Shown: piece after piece, positions 14,825-24,725 of the stretch | Layout of the letters: the number at the start of each line of letters is the position of its first letter | How positions within the stretch are numbered: position 1 is the first letter of the stretch | Assembly: GCA_902762435.1 (NCBI GenBank) | Contig: CACWOH010000011.1 | Span: forward strand, 62,001-126,000 | DNA length: 64,000 bases | Direction: 5' to 3' | Source of the DNA: an uncultured Bacteroidia bacterium | GTDB taxonomy: Bacteria; Bacteroidota; Bacteroidia; Bacteroidales; UBA932 | The notes under the pieces: generated by a model | What the model saw: the letters and a program-made list of their open reading frames with translations, nothing else | Database searches by the model: none | What the model was told of the DNA's origin: nothing | Translations under genes and position numbers: made by a program

Positions 14825-16567
14825 ATGAAGAAACTGTTGTTCATCGTCGCGCTTCTCGCCTGGGCGACCGGCGTGCAGGCGGGTATCCGCCTTCCTTCAC
14901 ACATCAGTGAGAACATGGTCCTGCAGCAGCAGACGCAGGCCCGTCTCTGGGGCTGGGCCGACCCCGGCGCCGGCATTACCGTAAGCACGTCCTGGGACGG
15001 CCGCAGCTATTCCGCCAAGGCGGACCGGGACGGCGCCTGGACGGTGGAGGTGGCCACCCCCGCCGGAAGCTACAAGGAGGAGACGGTCACGATCAGCTCC
15101 GGTCGCGAGAAGGTCGTGCTCGGTCACGTGCTGATCGGCGAAGTGTGGCTGGGCAGCGGCCAGAGCAACATGGAGATGCCGCTCCGGGGCTTCGACAACT
15201 GCCCCGTGGACGGCGCCCTGCAGGAGATCGCCGAATCCGGCCGCTACCGGGGCCGCATCCGCTTCTCCACCGTTCCCAAGGTGGGCGCGTATTCGCCCAA
15301 GGACATCGTGGACGCTCCCTGGCTGGAGAGCTGTCCGGACAACGCCCCCGGCTTCGGCGCCGCCGCGTGGTTCTTCGCCAAGAACCTGAACGAGGTGCTG
15401 GACGTGCCCGTGGGCATCATCAACAACGCCTGGGGCGGCAGCCGCGTGGAAGGCTGGCTCCCCCGGGAAATCGTGGCGGGCTATCCCGGCGTGCCCTCCG
15501 ACTCGCTCGCCGTGAGCCGGATCTTCGAGATGAACCGCCCCACCATCATGTACTACGGCCAGTGGGCGCCCGTGCGGAAGTACACCTTCAAGGGCGTGAT
15601 CTGGTACCAGGGCGAGACCAACGTGGGCCTGGACCCGCTGGAGTACGCCAAGCGCATGGAGACGCTGATTGCCCTGTGGCGCAGCGAGACAGGCAATCCC
15701 GGCCTTCCCGTCTATCAGGTGGAGCTGGCGCCCTATGGCGACAACGATCCCGACGCCTTCGGGTACCCCGTCCTGCGCGAGCAGCAGCAGAAGGCCGCCC
15801 GCGAGACGGAGAACTGCTGGATCGTGAGCACCGCCGACCTGGCCCATCCCTACGAGACGGCCCAGATCCATCCCGGCAGGAAACGCGAGGTGGGCCAGCG
15901 CCTGAGCTACCTGGCGCTGAACCATACCTACGGCCGCACCGTCTTCCCGGGCGTCGCCCCGGAGTATGCCTCCTTCGACGTGGACGGGGAGGAGGTTACC
16001 GTCACCTTCAACAACGTGCGTGAGTCCGGCGGTTTCAACCTCTTCGACAGCATCGAAGGCTTCGAGCTCTGCGGCCCTGACCTGGTGTTCCATCCGGCCG
16101 AGGCGCGTACCCAGCGCAACGCCGTCATCGTCAGCAGCCCGGAGGTGAAGCAGCCCGTCGCGGTCCGCTATGCGTTCCGCAACTTCCGTCCCGGCAACCT
16201 GGCCGGCGCGAACGGACTGGCGGTGCCGCCCTTCCGGAGCGACCGCATCCTGGAAGGGGAGATCCCGGCCAATCCGGCCGACCAACCGGACGGCGACTTC
16301 GCCGGCCGCTGGACCGGCAAGGCCCAGGGTATGGGCGGCCAGGAGATGGCCTTCGACCTGACCTTCAAGAAGTTGGCGGACGGCAGCTGGCAGTGCGAGA
16401 TGCCCGGCCAGGAGCCCCGGCCCGCCCGCGTGCGCGGGAACCGCGCCACCGTCGAATTCCCGTTCGGCAACGGTATGCGCATGCCTATACAGGTGAAGAT
16501 CCACGACGACGGCAGCGTGTGGGTGGAAATGATGGGCAATCCCTTCGCGAAGTTGGAGAGGAAGTAG
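14825..16567 (+). CDS. Sialate O-acetylesterase family SGNH hydrolase with C-terminal extension
   Basis: A 580-aa secreted enzyme (signal peptide about 1-19). The SGNH domain shows GSGQSNMEMPL with the nucleophile serine (about residues 111-121), GVIWYQGETNV and the catalytic histidine in IHPGRKREVGQR. The family removes acetyl groups from sialic acid or from plant polysaccharides such as xylan; in Bacteroidales both occur. After the esterase core (to about 490) comes a roughly 85-residue beta-rich tail (DGDFAGRWTGKAQGMGGQEM onward) resembling small lipid- or ligand-binding repeats found in secreted Bacteroidales enzymes. It stands 18 bp after the membrane gene and ends at a strong terminator. 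Confidence 0.85.
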   Translation: MKKLLFIVALLAWATGVQAGIRLPSHISENMVLQQQTQARLWGWADPGAGITVSTSWDGRSYSAKADRDGAWTVEVATPAGSYKEETVTISSGREKVVLGHVLIGEVWLGSGQSNMEMPLRGFDNCPVDGALQEIAESGRYRGRIRFSTVPKVGAYSPKDIVDAPWLESCPDNAPGFGAAAWFFAKNLNEVLDVPVGIINNAWGGSRVEGWLPREIVAGYPGVPSDSLAVSRIFEMNRPTIMYYGQWAPVRKYTFKGVIWYQGETNVGLDPLEYAKRMETLIALWRSETGNPGLPVYQVELAPYGDNDPDAFGYPVLREQQQKAARETENCWIVSTADLAHPYETAQIHPGRKREVGQRLSYLALNHTYGRTVFPGVAPEYASFDVDGEEVTVTFNNVRESGGFNLFDSIEGFELCGPDLVFHPAEARTQRNAVIVSSPEVKQPVAVRYAFRNFRPGNLAGANGLAVPPFRSDRILEGEIPANPADQPDGDFAGRWTGKAQGMGGQEMAFDLTFKKLADGSWQCEMPGQEPRPARVRGNRATVEFPFGNGMRMPIQVKIHDDGSVWVEMMGNPFAKLERK

Positions 16568-16594
16568 ATTCCCGTCCCCAAAGCGGGCATTATA

Positions 16595-16635
16595 TGAGGA
16601 TGGAGAGCGGGAAAACCGCTCTCCATCCTCATTTT
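16595..16635 (+). terminator. Strong 16-bp hairpin terminator between convergent genes
   Basis: Perfect stem 16595-16610 with 16616-16631, GAAAA loop, followed by TTTTGG. It separates the sialate esterase from the convergent serine hydrolase. Confidence 0.9.
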
Positions 16636-16658
16636 GGGCCTCCGGTGTGGACGGGGGC

Positions 16659-17723
16659 CTATTTCAGGGCGGCCAGGGCGGGGAAGAGGTATTCGTACAC
16701 CAGGTTCTGCTCGGCCTGGAGGTTGGCGGAGTTGGCCGTGCAGGCGATCACCGCGTCGCTGTCCGGGATGATGAAGATGTACTGCCCGCGGGCGCCGTCC
16801 GCCCGGTAGGCGTTGTCGGGGCAGCGCCACATCTGGTAGCCGTATCCCAGCATGAAGGTGCAGTTCTCCGGGGTCAGGCCCTTCGCCGCCGCCTCGTCCG
16901 GACGCGTTCCGGCGGGCACGGACGGGACCTGGTACTTGGACGCCTCGTTCACCCAGGCCTCGCTGACCAGCTGCTTGCCGTTCCACTTGCCCTTCTGGAG
17001 GAACAACTGGCCGAACTTGGCCATGTCCTCGGTCTTGAGCTGGAGGCCCCAGCCGCCGGCGTTGATGCCCTGCGGGCTCTCTTCCCACTCGGGAACGGCG
17101 ATGTTCAGCGGCTCGAACAGGCGCGGCGTCAAGTAGTCGAGCACCTTCTGCCCGGTGAGCTTCTGGACGATGGCGGAGAGCATGTAGGTGCCCAGTGAGT
17201 TGTAGCAGTACCAGGTACCGGGCTCGTGGACGAAGGGATGCGCGAGGAAGCTGGCCACCCAGTCGTCGCTGCCGCGGAAGCGGGCCTCCGTCTCCTGGCC
17301 GCAGTTCATCGTGAGCAGGTCGTGCACCGTGACGGCCTTCAGGTTGTCCGAGACTTCCGCGGGGAGCTTGTCCGGGAAGAAGTCCACCACTTTGTCCGTG
17401 ACTTTCAGCAGGCCGTCGTCGATGGCCATACCCACGGCCGTGGCGGTGAAGGACTTGCTGACGGAATGCATCGCGTGCGGCTTGTCCGGGGCGGCGTCGC
17501 CGTACCAGCCCTCATACAGCACCTTACCGTGCTTGAGGATCATCAGGCTCTCGAAGAGGACGGAATCGTCGGCCTTGTCGCCGGCGAGGACGGCATCCAC
17601 GGCCTCCTGGATGGAGGCGGGGGTGGCGGCGCGGGGAAGGTCCCCGCCAATCTCTTTCTTCCCGCAGGAAGCGAGCAGGACCGTGGCTGCAACAGCCAGG
17701 GAGAGGAGAAAGGTCTTTTTCAT
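16659..17723 (-). CDS. Serine hydrolase, class C beta-lactamase fold, lipoprotein
   Basis: A 354-aa protein with a lipoprotein signal (lipobox LLASC, Cys20) and the beta-lactamase/DD-peptidase-like fold. The catalytic SxxK is SVSK at 87-90 within AMHSVSKSFTATAVGMA; the second-motif tyrosine lies in GTWYCYNSLGTYML. Members include penicillin-binding-like esterases, D-aminopeptidases and 6-aminohexanoate hydrolase-like enzymes, so the substrate is open. Resistance to beta-lactams should not be inferred. It faces the sialate esterase tail to tail. Confidence 0.85.
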   Translation of the reverse strand: MKKTFLLSLAVAATVLLASCGKKEIGGDLPRAATPASIQEAVDAVLAGDKADDSVLFESLMILKHGKVLYEGWYGDAAPDKPHAMHSVSKSFTATAVGMAIDDGLLKVTDKVVDFFPDKLPAEVSDNLKAVTVHDLLTMNCGQETEARFRGSDDWVASFLAHPFVHEPGTWYCYNSLGTYMLSAIVQKLTGQKVLDYLTPRLFEPLNIAVPEWEESPQGINAGGWGLQLKTEDMAKFGQLFLQKGKWNGKQLVSEAWVNEASKYQVPSVPAGTRPDEAAAKGLTPENCTFMLGYGYQMWRCPDNAYRADGARGQYIFIIPDSDAVIACTANSANLQAEQNLVYEYLFPALAALK

Positions 17724-17742
17724 ATAATTGGTTTTAAGATGA

Positions 17743-18393
17743 TTACCGGAACAGTTCCCGCAGGACCCGCAGCGAGCGTGCCTCGATGCGGGTTTCCGTA
17801 TGGTAGCCGAGGTAGCGGAGCAGGATTTCCGCGATCTCGCTGCGCTGCCCGCCGCTCAGGGGGACGAGCAGGCTCTCGCTGAAGCCGGACTGCACCAGGG
17901 CGCGGAGCTGCGCGAGATGCTCGCCGGCGAAGGGCATCAGGTCCTCCAGGGAGGGGGCGAAGCCCAGCGCGGCGGCGAGTTCCAGCAGGAAGCGGAGGTG
18001 GTAGTTGGCGAAGTCGCCTTCCAGAGCGTCGAGGGTGAGGATGGAGCGCTCGCACCATTCGAAGAGGCCCTCTTCCCGCGCCCCGTCGCGGATGGTGCGC
18101 CACAGCACCTCGGCCATGAACAGGGACATCGCGTTCTTGGCGGGGCTGGTCCGCAGGCCCGTCAGGGGGTGCCGGGCGGAGAAGGCGTGCGCCCGCCAGA
18201 GGTCCGAGCGGGGGTTTTCGACGATTTCGGCGTCCAGGATGCCCAGCGGCTGGAACAGCGCCATCCCGCCGCCCCGGGGCACGGAGGCGATGAAACTGCG
18301 GCGCCCCCAGTCGGGACTGAGGGTGTGCAGGACCAGGGACTTCTCCCCGACCTTGGTGGTATTCAGGATGATGAGCTGGGTGCTGCGGACCAT
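17743..18393 (-). CDS. recO: DNA repair protein RecO
   Basis: A 216-aa RecO: N-terminal OB fold (about 1-80; IILNTTKVGEKSLVLHTLSP, RRSFIASVPRGG) and an alpha-helical C-terminal part with KNAMSLFMAEVLWRTI. RecO helps RecR load RecA on SSB-coated DNA in recombinational repair. The zinc-binding cysteines present in some RecO proteins are absent here. ATG at 18393 is preferred over the upstream TTG; it overlaps the stop of the S41 protease gene by one base (TGATG), so the two are translationally coupled. Confidence 0.88.
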   Translation of the reverse strand: MVRSTQLIILNTTKVGEKSLVLHTLSPDWGRRSFIASVPRGGGMALFQPLGILDAEIVENPRSDLWRAHAFSARHPLTGLRTSPAKNAMSLFMAEVLWRTIRDGAREEGLFEWCERSILTLDALEGDFANYHLRFLLELAAALGFAPSLEDLMPFAGEHLAQLRALVQSGFSESLLVPLSGGQRSEIAEILLRYLGYHTETRIEARSLRVLRELFR

Positions 18394-20009
18394 CAATACT
18401 GTTTGATCCGCTCGCTGACGAGGGCCTGCCGGAGGGCGTCGTCATAGCGGATGCGGATTTCCACGCCGGCCTCCTGGAAGTAGTAGCGGACGGCGATCTC
18501 CTCCTCGATGAAGGGCACGATCTCGTCTTTCTTCAGGCGCAGGAACTCCTCTTTCTCCATATTGAGCACCTGCTCCAGGGCGTCCAGCTGCGGTTTCATC
18601 GTCTCGTCCAGCCCGTCGAGTTTCAGCTCCTCCTTCGCCCGGTCGAAATAGGTCTTGGCGGAGGAACGGTAGTCGAACTCCCGGCCCTTCGCGTAGGCGA
18701 TGAAGTCCTCGTAGTCCGCGTCGGACAGGTGGAACTCCTTCACGGGCGGGATGCTCGCGTGCTTGCGCACGTACTCCAGGGCGTACTGCTCGATGATGCC
18801 GTAGCTGACGAGCGAGTAGGTGAGGCGGCTGTATTCGTGGAACTTCAGCTCCACGTCCGGGGTGATGCCGCCGCCGTCGCGCACGCTGCGGCCGTGGGCG
18901 GTCTTGAACTCGCGGGTGAGCGAGTCGGGGATGTGCGCCACGCTGCCGTCGGGCCGCCGCTGGGCGTAGTCGATCGCCTGCACGCAGCGACCGGACGGGG
19001 TGTAGTACTTTGCGGTCGTGACCTTGAGCTCGCCGCCGTAGGGCAGCGAACGGATGCTCTGTACGAGGCCCTTGCCGAAGGTGCGCTCGCCCATGATGGT
19101 GGCGCGGTCCATGTCCTGCAGGGCGCCCGCCACGATCTCGGAGGCGGAGGCGGAGCCGGAATCCACCAGCACGATCACGGGCAGCTTGGTGTCCACGGGC
19201 TCGCGGGTGGTCTTCATCGTGTAGTTCGCGTGCGGCTCGCGTCCCTTCGCGGACACGACCACGGAACCCCTGGGCACGAAGGCGGATACGATCTCGACGG
19301 CCTCGTTCATCAGGCCGCCGCCGTTGCCGCGCAGGTCCAGCACGAGCACTTTCATCCCCTGTTTCTTGAGGTCCTGGACACGCTGCCGCAGTTCGGTGCC
19401 CACGCCCTCGGCGAAGCCGGTCTGGGAGATGTAGCCCACGCCGCCGTCCAGCATCCCGGCGTACTCGATGTCCGGGAGGCGGATGCGCTCGCGCGTGACC
19501 ACGACGTCGGTCTCCTCGCCGCTGCGCAGCTTCTTCACGCGGAAGACGACCTGCGTGCCGGGGTCGCCGCGCATCTTCTCGCTGCACTGCTGGGAGGTAA
19601 GGCCGACGACGCTCTCGCCGTCGATGGCCATGATCTCGTCGCCGCACACCAGGCCGTACTTCTGCGCCGGGGAGCCGGCGTAGGGCTCGTTGATGATCAC
19701 GTTCCCCTGGACGTCGGGCTTGTAGATGACGGCGCCGATGCCTCCGTAGGTGCGGTTGATCATCATCTGGAGGTTCTCGTTCTCCTCCTCGGGGATATAG
19801 ACCGTGTAGGGGTCCAGGTTCTCCAGCATCGCGTCGATGCCGCGCCGCTCGATGCGGTCGATGGGCAGCGAATCCACGTAGGAGCGCGACAGCTCCTGGA
19901 GGATGGCGGTCTGGATCTCGGTCCACTTGCCGAGCTTGAAGCGGGGGGACTGGGCGCCTGCGGCGAGGCTGAGGCCCAGCAGGACTATGAGGGTAAGGAT
20001 GCGTTTCAT
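18393..20009 (-). CDS. S41 family C-terminal processing peptidase
   Basis: A 538-aa periplasmic protease: signal peptide (1-19), N-terminal helical region, PDZ domain (about 85-175; GGIGAVIYKPD, GDEIMAIDGESV) and the S41 catalytic domain with LDLRGNGGGLMNEAV, the nucleophile region DSGSASASEIV and the lysine in ERTFGKGLVQS. It cleaves proteins from exposed C-termini (CtpA/Prc type). The last 130 residues are a helical extension common in Bacteroidota homologues. recO follows with a one-base overlap. Confidence 0.92.
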   Translation of the reverse strand: MKRILTLIVLLGLSLAAGAQSPRFKLGKWTEIQTAILQELSRSYVDSLPIDRIERRGIDAMLENLDPYTVYIPEEENENLQMMINRTYGGIGAVIYKPDVQGNVIINEPYAGSPAQKYGLVCGDEIMAIDGESVVGLTSQQCSEKMRGDPGTQVVFRVKKLRSGEETDVVVTRERIRLPDIEYAGMLDGGVGYISQTGFAEGVGTELRQRVQDLKKQGMKVLVLDLRGNGGGLMNEAVEIVSAFVPRGSVVVSAKGREPHANYTMKTTREPVDTKLPVIVLVDSGSASASEIVAGALQDMDRATIMGERTFGKGLVQSIRSLPYGGELKVTTAKYYTPSGRCVQAIDYAQRRPDGSVAHIPDSLTREFKTAHGRSVRDGGGITPDVELKFHEYSRLTYSLVSYGIIEQYALEYVRKHASIPPVKEFHLSDADYEDFIAYAKGREFDYRSSAKTYFDRAKEELKLDGLDETMKPQLDALEQVLNMEKEEFLRLKKDEIVPFIEEEIAVRYYFQEAGVEIRIRYDDALRQALVSERIKQY

Positions 20010-20027
20010 ACTTGTGCGCTTAACAGG

Positions 20028-20888
20028 TTACAGGGAGCCGTAGAGCAGCAGGGCGACGCCTGCCATCATCAGCAGCATTTCCAGCGCCTTTTCCTTGACG
20101 TGGCCTTCCTTGAGGATCAGTGCGCCGCCGAGGAAGGTGATCAGCACCGAGCAACGGCGTACCATCGAAATGATGGAGAGCATGGCGTCCGGTTCCTTGA
20201 CCGCGAAGAAGTACAAGGCGTCGGCCACGGTGATCAGCACCGAGATCAGCAGGATGCGCCAGTCCCAGACAAAAGGCTGGAAGCGCTTCTTGTCCGTCAA
20301 ATATTGTACCAGCAGCAGGATGGCCAGGAGGATGGTGATATAGACGTTGGTCCAGCTCTGGACGAACATCGGGTCCAGGTTCAGTTGCTGGAGGATATGC
20401 TTGTCGTAGAGGGCGCTGGCGGAACCGGCCAGTACCGAGAGGATCATCAGGGAGATGCCCTTGGCGGAAGTCTTCCTGTCCGTTTCGTGGTGCTTGGAGC
20501 GGGAGCTGAGCAGCAGGGCCGTCATCACGACCGCCACGCCGAGCCACTGCAGCAGGTTGAGGCGCTCGCCGAAGAGGAGGATGGAGAAGATGAGCACGAA
20601 CATCGGCCGGGAGGCCTTGATGGTGCTCACGGTCGTGAGCGGGAGGCATTCCATCGCCTTGAGCCCGGACACCCAGGAGAGCGAGACCAGTACGGCCTTC
20701 AGCATCAGGCTCAGGTGGTCGGGCAGCGACCCCGTCCGGAGGAAGAGGAAAGGCGAGAGGTACAGCGCCGTGAGCCCCGTGGCGGTGACGAGGATCCAAT
20801 AGACCCCGTTTCGCTTCAGGGCCCGCTTCTTCGCGACATCGTAGGTGCCCAGCAGCAGGGCGGACAGGACAGTTAGCCAAAGCCACAT
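20028..20888 (-). CDS. EamA/DMT family transporter
   Basis: A 286-aa membrane protein with ten hydrophobic segments arranged as two EamA repeats, as in drug/metabolite transporters. Visible features are [20 protein letters not shown] and [17 protein letters not shown] in the first half and the corresponding [20 protein letters not shown] in the second. The substrate is unknown. It lies 18 bp upstream of the S41 gene in the same direction and is divergent from uvrA, with which it shares a compact promoter region. Confidence 0.85.
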   Translation of the reverse strand: MWLWLTVLSALLLGTYDVAKKRALKRNGVYWILVTATGLTALYLSPFLFLRTGSLPDHLSLMLKAVLVSLSWVSGLKAMECLPLTTVSTIKASRPMFVLIFSILLFGERLNLLQWLGVAVVMTALLLSSRSKHHETDRKTSAKGISLMILSVLAGSASALYDKHILQQLNLDPMFVQSWTNVYITILLAILLLVQYLTDKKRFQPFVWDWRILLISVLITVADALYFFAVKEPDAMLSIISMVRRCSVLITFLGGALILKEGHVKEKALEMLLMMAGVALLLYGSL

Positions 20889-20907
20889 ACGGCAGACAAT
20901 GTTTTTA

Positions 20908-20915
20908 CAAAGTTA
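20908..20915 (-). promoter_or_regulatory. Promoter -7 box (TAACTTTG), minus side of a divergent pair
   Basis: Exact TAnnTTTG box 19 nt before the EamA start; the plus-strand partner for uvrA begins 22 bp away. Confidence 0.6.
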
Positions 20916-20929
20916 ACCATAAATTTTTG

Positions 20930-20937
20930 TATTTTTG
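20930..20937 (+). promoter_or_regulatory. Promoter -7 box (TATTTTTG) of uvrA
   Basis: Exact box 11 nt before the ATG at 20949. A TTG in frame overlaps the box end and is rejected as start for that reason. Confidence 0.65.
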
Positions 20938-20948
20938 TGTTTGCATCC

Positions 20949-23657
20949 ATGAAAGAGAGCAAGATCGAAATACGCGGCGCCCGCGCCCATAATCTCAAGA
21001 ACGTGAACGTGGACATCCCGCGCAGGAAGTTCGTGGTCATCACCGGGATCAGCGGCAGCGGCAAGTCTTCGCTGGCCTTCGACACGCTCTACGCCGAGGG
21101 GCAGCGGCGCTACATGAACACGCTCTCCCCGTACGCCAAGCATTTCATGGGCATTCTCGAGAAACCGCAGGTGGAAAGCGTGGGCGGCCTGAGTCCGGTC
21201 ATCGCCATCGAGCAGAAGACCACCGGCAGCAACCCCCGCTCCACCGTCGGCACCATCACGGAGATCTCCGACTTCCTGCGCCTTCTGTACGCCCGCGCCT
21301 CCACGGCCTACTCGCCCGTGACGGGCAAGGAGATGGTGCGCTACACCGATGCACAGATCGTGGACCTCATCCTGGAGGAGTTCCGGGACCGCAAGTGCCT
21401 GCTGCTCGCCCCGCTGGTGCGCGGCCGCAAGGGGCACTACCGCGAACTGTTCGAGTCGCTGCGCAAGAAGGGTTTCCTGCAGGTGCGCATCGACGGGGAG
21501 ATCTGCGACCTCGGCCCCATCGAGGCGGTGGACCGCTACAAGGCCCACTTCATCGAGCTGGTGGTGGACAAGCTGAAACCCTCCGAGGGGGACCTCTCCC
21601 GCGTCCGCAGTTCCGTGGCCACCGCCCTGGGCATGGGCCGGGGGTCCATCGCGCTGCTGGACCAGCAGACCGGCGCCGTGCACCACTATTCCAAGCACCT
21701 GGTGGACCCGGAGAACGGCATCTCCCTGCAGGAACCCGCCCCGCATACCTTTTCCTTCAACTCCCCGGAAGGTTGCTGCCCGCACTGCAAGGGCCTCGGG
21801 ACCGTACCCGACGTCAGCCTGGACACCATCGTGCCGGACCCCGGCATATCCGTCGCGGACGGCGGCATCGCCCCGCTGGGACGCATCCGGGACGGGCGGA
21901 AGTTCGAGCTGGTCCGCGCCATCGCGCGCAAGCACAACTTCTCGCTGTACGAGCCCATCGCCGCCCTGCCGGACGAGGCCGTGACCCTGCTGGTGTTCGG
22001 CTCGGACGAGTTCTACCGCGTGGGCGAGGGCGCCCAGGCGGAGATGGTGAACTGGGACGGCGTCGTGGGCGACATCGAGGACAAGGTGGTCTGCCCCGTC
22101 TGCCACGGCACGCGCCTGGGCGAGCATGTGAAGTGCTTCCGCATCGACGGCAAGGACATCGCCCAGGTGAGCGCGATGGAGATTTCCGAACTTGCGGCGT
22201 GGCTGGACACCCTGCCGGAGAAACTGGACAAGCGGGCCGGCACCATCGCCCGGGACATCCTCAAGGAACTGACCGACCGCGTCCGCTTCCTGCTGGACGT
22301 GGGTCTGGACTACCTCAGCCTGGACCGGCCGACGGCCTCGCTGTCCGGCGGCGAGGGCCAGCGCATCCGCCTCGCCACGCAGATCGGCTCCAAGCTCGTG
22401 AACGTGATCTATATCCTCGACGAGCCGAGCATCGGCCTGCACCAGCGGGACAACCGCAAGCTGCTTGCCTCGCTGAAGAAGCTGCGCGACGAGGGCAACA
22501 CCGTGATCGTCGTGGAGCACGACGAGGAGACGATGCGGGCGGCCGACTGGATCGTGGACGTGGGCCCCGGTGCGGGCGAACTGGGCGGCCGCATCTGCTA
22601 CAGCGGTCCCCCCAGGCCGGTGGCGAACCCGATCGGCGTCCCGGCGGGCCGCCGCCAGGGCAACGGCCTCAGCCTGACGCTGCGCGGCGCCCGGGGCAAC
22701 AACCTCAAGGGCATCGACGCGGAGTTCCCGCTGGGCACCCTGATCGGGGTGAGCGGCGTGAGCGGCAGCGGCAAGTCCTCGCTCGTCAACGAGACCCTGA
22801 TGCCCATCCTCAAGGGGAAATTCTATCATTTCAAGGAACGTCCGCTGCCCTACGGATCCATCGAGGGCGTGGAGAACATAGACAAGGTCATCGAGGTGGA
22901 CCAGAGCCCGATCGGCCGCACCCCGCGCTCCAACCCGGCCACCTTTACGGGCGTGTTCGGCGACATCCGCGCCTTGTTCGAGGAGACGCCGGACGCCAAG
23001 GTGCGCGGCTTCAAGGCGGGCCGCTTCTCCTTCAACGTCCCCGGCGGGCGCTGCGAGGAGTGCAAGGGCGCCGGCATCAAGGTGATCGAGATGAACTTCC
23101 TGCCGTCCGTGGCCGTGTGCTGCGAGGCCTGCGGCGGGCGCCGCTACAAGGAGGACACCCTGGCGGTCCGGTACCGCGGCAAGAACATCAACGACGTGCT
23201 GGAGATGCCCGTTTCGGAGGCCTACGAGTTCTTCAAGTCCCATCCCAAGATCGCCCCGAAGCTGAAGGCGATGGTGGACGTGGGCCTGGGCTACGTGCAC
23301 CTCGGGCAGTCCGCCGTGACCCTGTCCGGCGGTGAGAGCCAGCGGATGAAACTGGCCGCGGAGCTGGCCCGCAAGGCCACCGGCAACACCCTCTATATGC
23401 TGGACGAGCCCACCACGGGCCTGCATTTCGACGATATCAAGGTGCTCCTGGGCGTACTCGACCGCCTGGTGGACCAGGGCAATACCGTCATCGTGATCGA
23501 ACACAACCTCGACGTGCTCAAGAGCGTCGATTATCTGATAGACATGGGTCCCGGCGGGGGCGCCGCAGGCGGCAGGATCGTTGCGACGGGCACCCCCGAG
23601 CAGGTCGCCGCCGACCCGGCGTCGGTCACCGGACCTTTTTTGAAGGAACTGTTATGA
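20949..23657 (+). CDS. uvrA: Excinuclease ABC subunit A
   Basis: A 902-aa UvrA, the damage-sensing ATPase of nucleotide excision repair. It has two ABC modules: Walker [10 protein letters not shown] near 33-41 and GVSGSGKSS near 605-615, two signature motifs ([12 protein letters not shown] and [12 protein letters not shown]), and zinc-finger cysteine pairs ([17 protein letters not shown] with CCEACGGRR). Length is slightly below the usual 940, mostly from loops. Bacteroidota often carry more than one UvrA, and I cannot decide from one sequence whether this is the main copy. The nucleoside kinase overlaps its stop by 4 bp (ATGA). Confidence 0.93.
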   Translation: MKESKIEIRGARAHNLKNVNVDIPRRKFVVITGISGSGKSSLAFDTLYAEGQRRYMNTLSPYAKHFMGILEKPQVESVGGLSPVIAIEQKTTGSNPRSTVGTITEISDFLRLLYARASTAYSPVTGKEMVRYTDAQIVDLILEEFRDRKCLLLAPLVRGRKGHYRELFESLRKKGFLQVRIDGEICDLGPIEAVDRYKAHFIELVVDKLKPSEGDLSRVRSSVATALGMGRGSIALLDQQTGAVHHYSKHLVDPENGISLQEPAPHTFSFNSPEGCCPHCKGLGTVPDVSLDTIVPDPGISVADGGIAPLGRIRDGRKFELVRAIARKHNFSLYEPIAALPDEAVTLLVFGSDEFYRVGEGAQAEMVNWDGVVGDIEDKVVCPVCHGTRLGEHVKCFRIDGKDIAQVSAMEISELAAWLDTLPEKLDKRAGTIARDILKELTDRVRFLLDVGLDYLSLDRPTASLSGGEGQRIRLATQIGSKLVNVIYILDEPSIGLHQRDNRKLLASLKKLRDEGNTVIVVEHDEETMRAADWIVDVGPGAGELGGRICYSGPPRPVANPIGVPAGRRQGNGLSLTLRGARGNNLKGIDAEFPLGTLIGVSGVSGSGKSSLVNETLMPILKGKFYHFKERPLPYGSIEGVENIDKVIEVDQSPIGRTPRSNPATFTGVFGDIRALFEETPDAKVRGFKAGRFSFNVPGGRCEECKGAGIKVIEMNFLPSVAVCCEACGGRRYKEDTLAVRYRGKNINDVLEMPVSEAYEFFKSHPKIAPKLKAMVDVGLGYVHLGQSAVTLSGGESQRMKLAAELARKATGNTLYMLDEPTTGLHFDDIKVLLGVLDRLVDQGNTVIVIEHNLDVLKSVDYLIDMGPGGGAAGGRIVATGTPEQVAADPASVTGPFLKELL

Positions 23658-24646
23658 CAAAGATTGAAGCCGCGAGAGCGGAGTACAAGGACTGGTGCGA
23701 AGCCATCGGCATCGACACCCTCGAGAAAGTGAATGAAACCCTGGATGCGGGAAAGGCCATCGAACTGATCAACCTCTGCGAGGCCCGGCAGGAGCGCCAG
23801 TACGCCCAGGTGGCCGACCAGATCTTCTGGCGGCGCAACCGCTGCCGCATCGTGATGATGTCCGGCCCGTCTTCCAGCGGCAAGACCAGCTCTTCGCTGC
23901 GGATCGCGCAGCAGGCGCGCGTGCTGGGGCTCAAGCCCAAGGTGGTGGAGCTGGACAATTACTTCGTGGCGCGCGACGAGACGCCGATCGACGAGAACGG
24001 GGAGCGCGACTACGAGGCCCTCGAGGCGATGGACGTGAAGTTCCTGAACGAGCAGCTGACCGACCTGCTCGCCGGCAAGGAGGTGGAACTCCCGAAGTTC
24101 GACTTCAAGGCCGGCCACCGCGTCTTCGAGGGCAACACCCTCAAATTGGAGGCGGGTGACATCCTCTTCATGGAGGGCATCCACGCGCTCAATCCGGCCC
24201 TCACGCCCGACATCGACCGCGACCGCATCTTCGGCGTGTACATCTCCGCCCTGTCCGCCCTCCCCGGGGGCGAGAAAGACCACGGCTCCACCACGGACAA
24301 GCGCCTGCTCCGCCGCATCGTCCGGGACAACCGCGTGCGCGGCATCTCCCCGGAAGACAACATCCTCCGCTGGCCATCCGTGCGCCGCGGCGAGACGCGC
24401 AACATCTTCCCCTTCGAGGAGAACGCCCGCATCATCTTCAACTCCTCCACGCTGTACGACGTGCCCCTGCTGAAATACTATGCGGAGCCGCTCCTGTGCG
24501 GCATTTCGGAGTCTTCGCCCGCCTATCCCAAGGCGCAGAGCCTGCTTACCTTCCTGGAGCGCGTGCGCGCCCTGAAGCCCGCGGAGATCGCCGCCGTCCC
24601 GCCCACTTCCATCATGCGCGAATTCATCGGCGGCCAGACGCTCTGA
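23654..24646 (+). CDS. Uridine kinase-like nucleoside kinase, short form
   Basis: A 330-aa P-loop kinase of the phosphoribulokinase/uridine kinase family: Walker A GPSSSGKTSSS (about residues 73-83), KVVELDNYFVARDETP (substrate-side aspartate), and the lid region TTDKRLLRRIVRDNRVRG. Homologues in Bacteroidales are usually about 550 aa with an N-terminal TGS/threonyl-tRNA-synthetase-like part; here only the kinase half is present, starting directly before it. Translation is coupled to uvrA by ATGA. It ends at a terminator. Confidence 0.8.
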   Translation: MTKIEAARAEYKDWCEAIGIDTLEKVNETLDAGKAIELINLCEARQERQYAQVADQIFWRRNRCRIVMMSGPSSSGKTSSSLRIAQQARVLGLKPKVVELDNYFVARDETPIDENGERDYEALEAMDVKFLNEQLTDLLAGKEVELPKFDFKAGHRVFEGNTLKLEAGDILFMEGIHALNPALTPDIDRDRIFGVYISALSALPGGEKDHGSTTDKRLLRRIVRDNRVRGISPEDNILRWPSVRRGETRNIFPFEENARIIFNSSTLYDVPLLKYYAEPLLCGISESSPAYPKAQSLLTFLERVRALKPAEIAAVPPTSIMREFIGGQTL

Positions 24647-24673
24647 GCTCAGAGCGCAAAGTTCCGACTGCCA

Positions 24674-24715
24674 AGAAAAAAGCCCGCTGCGATTTGCAAC
24701 GGGCTTTCTTCTTAG
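24674..24715 (+). terminator. Hairpin terminator between convergent genes
   Basis: AAGCCCG...CGGGCTT stem (24680-24690 with 24696-24706, one mismatch) preceded by an A run and followed by TTTCTTCTT. Usable on both strands between the nucleoside kinase and the alpha-2-macroglobulin gene. Confidence 0.8.
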
Positions 24716-24725
24716 AGGGGCATCC

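Noticed and set aside
16659-17723. Beta-lactamase resistance gene.
   Set aside because: The SxxK fold is shared by many esterases and peptidases; the lipoprotein form and the lack of specific class C motifs give no support for drug resistance.
20937-20948. TTG start for uvrA upstream of the ATG.
   Set aside because: It overlaps the last base of the promoter box; the ATG at 20949 begins the normal UvrA N-terminus.
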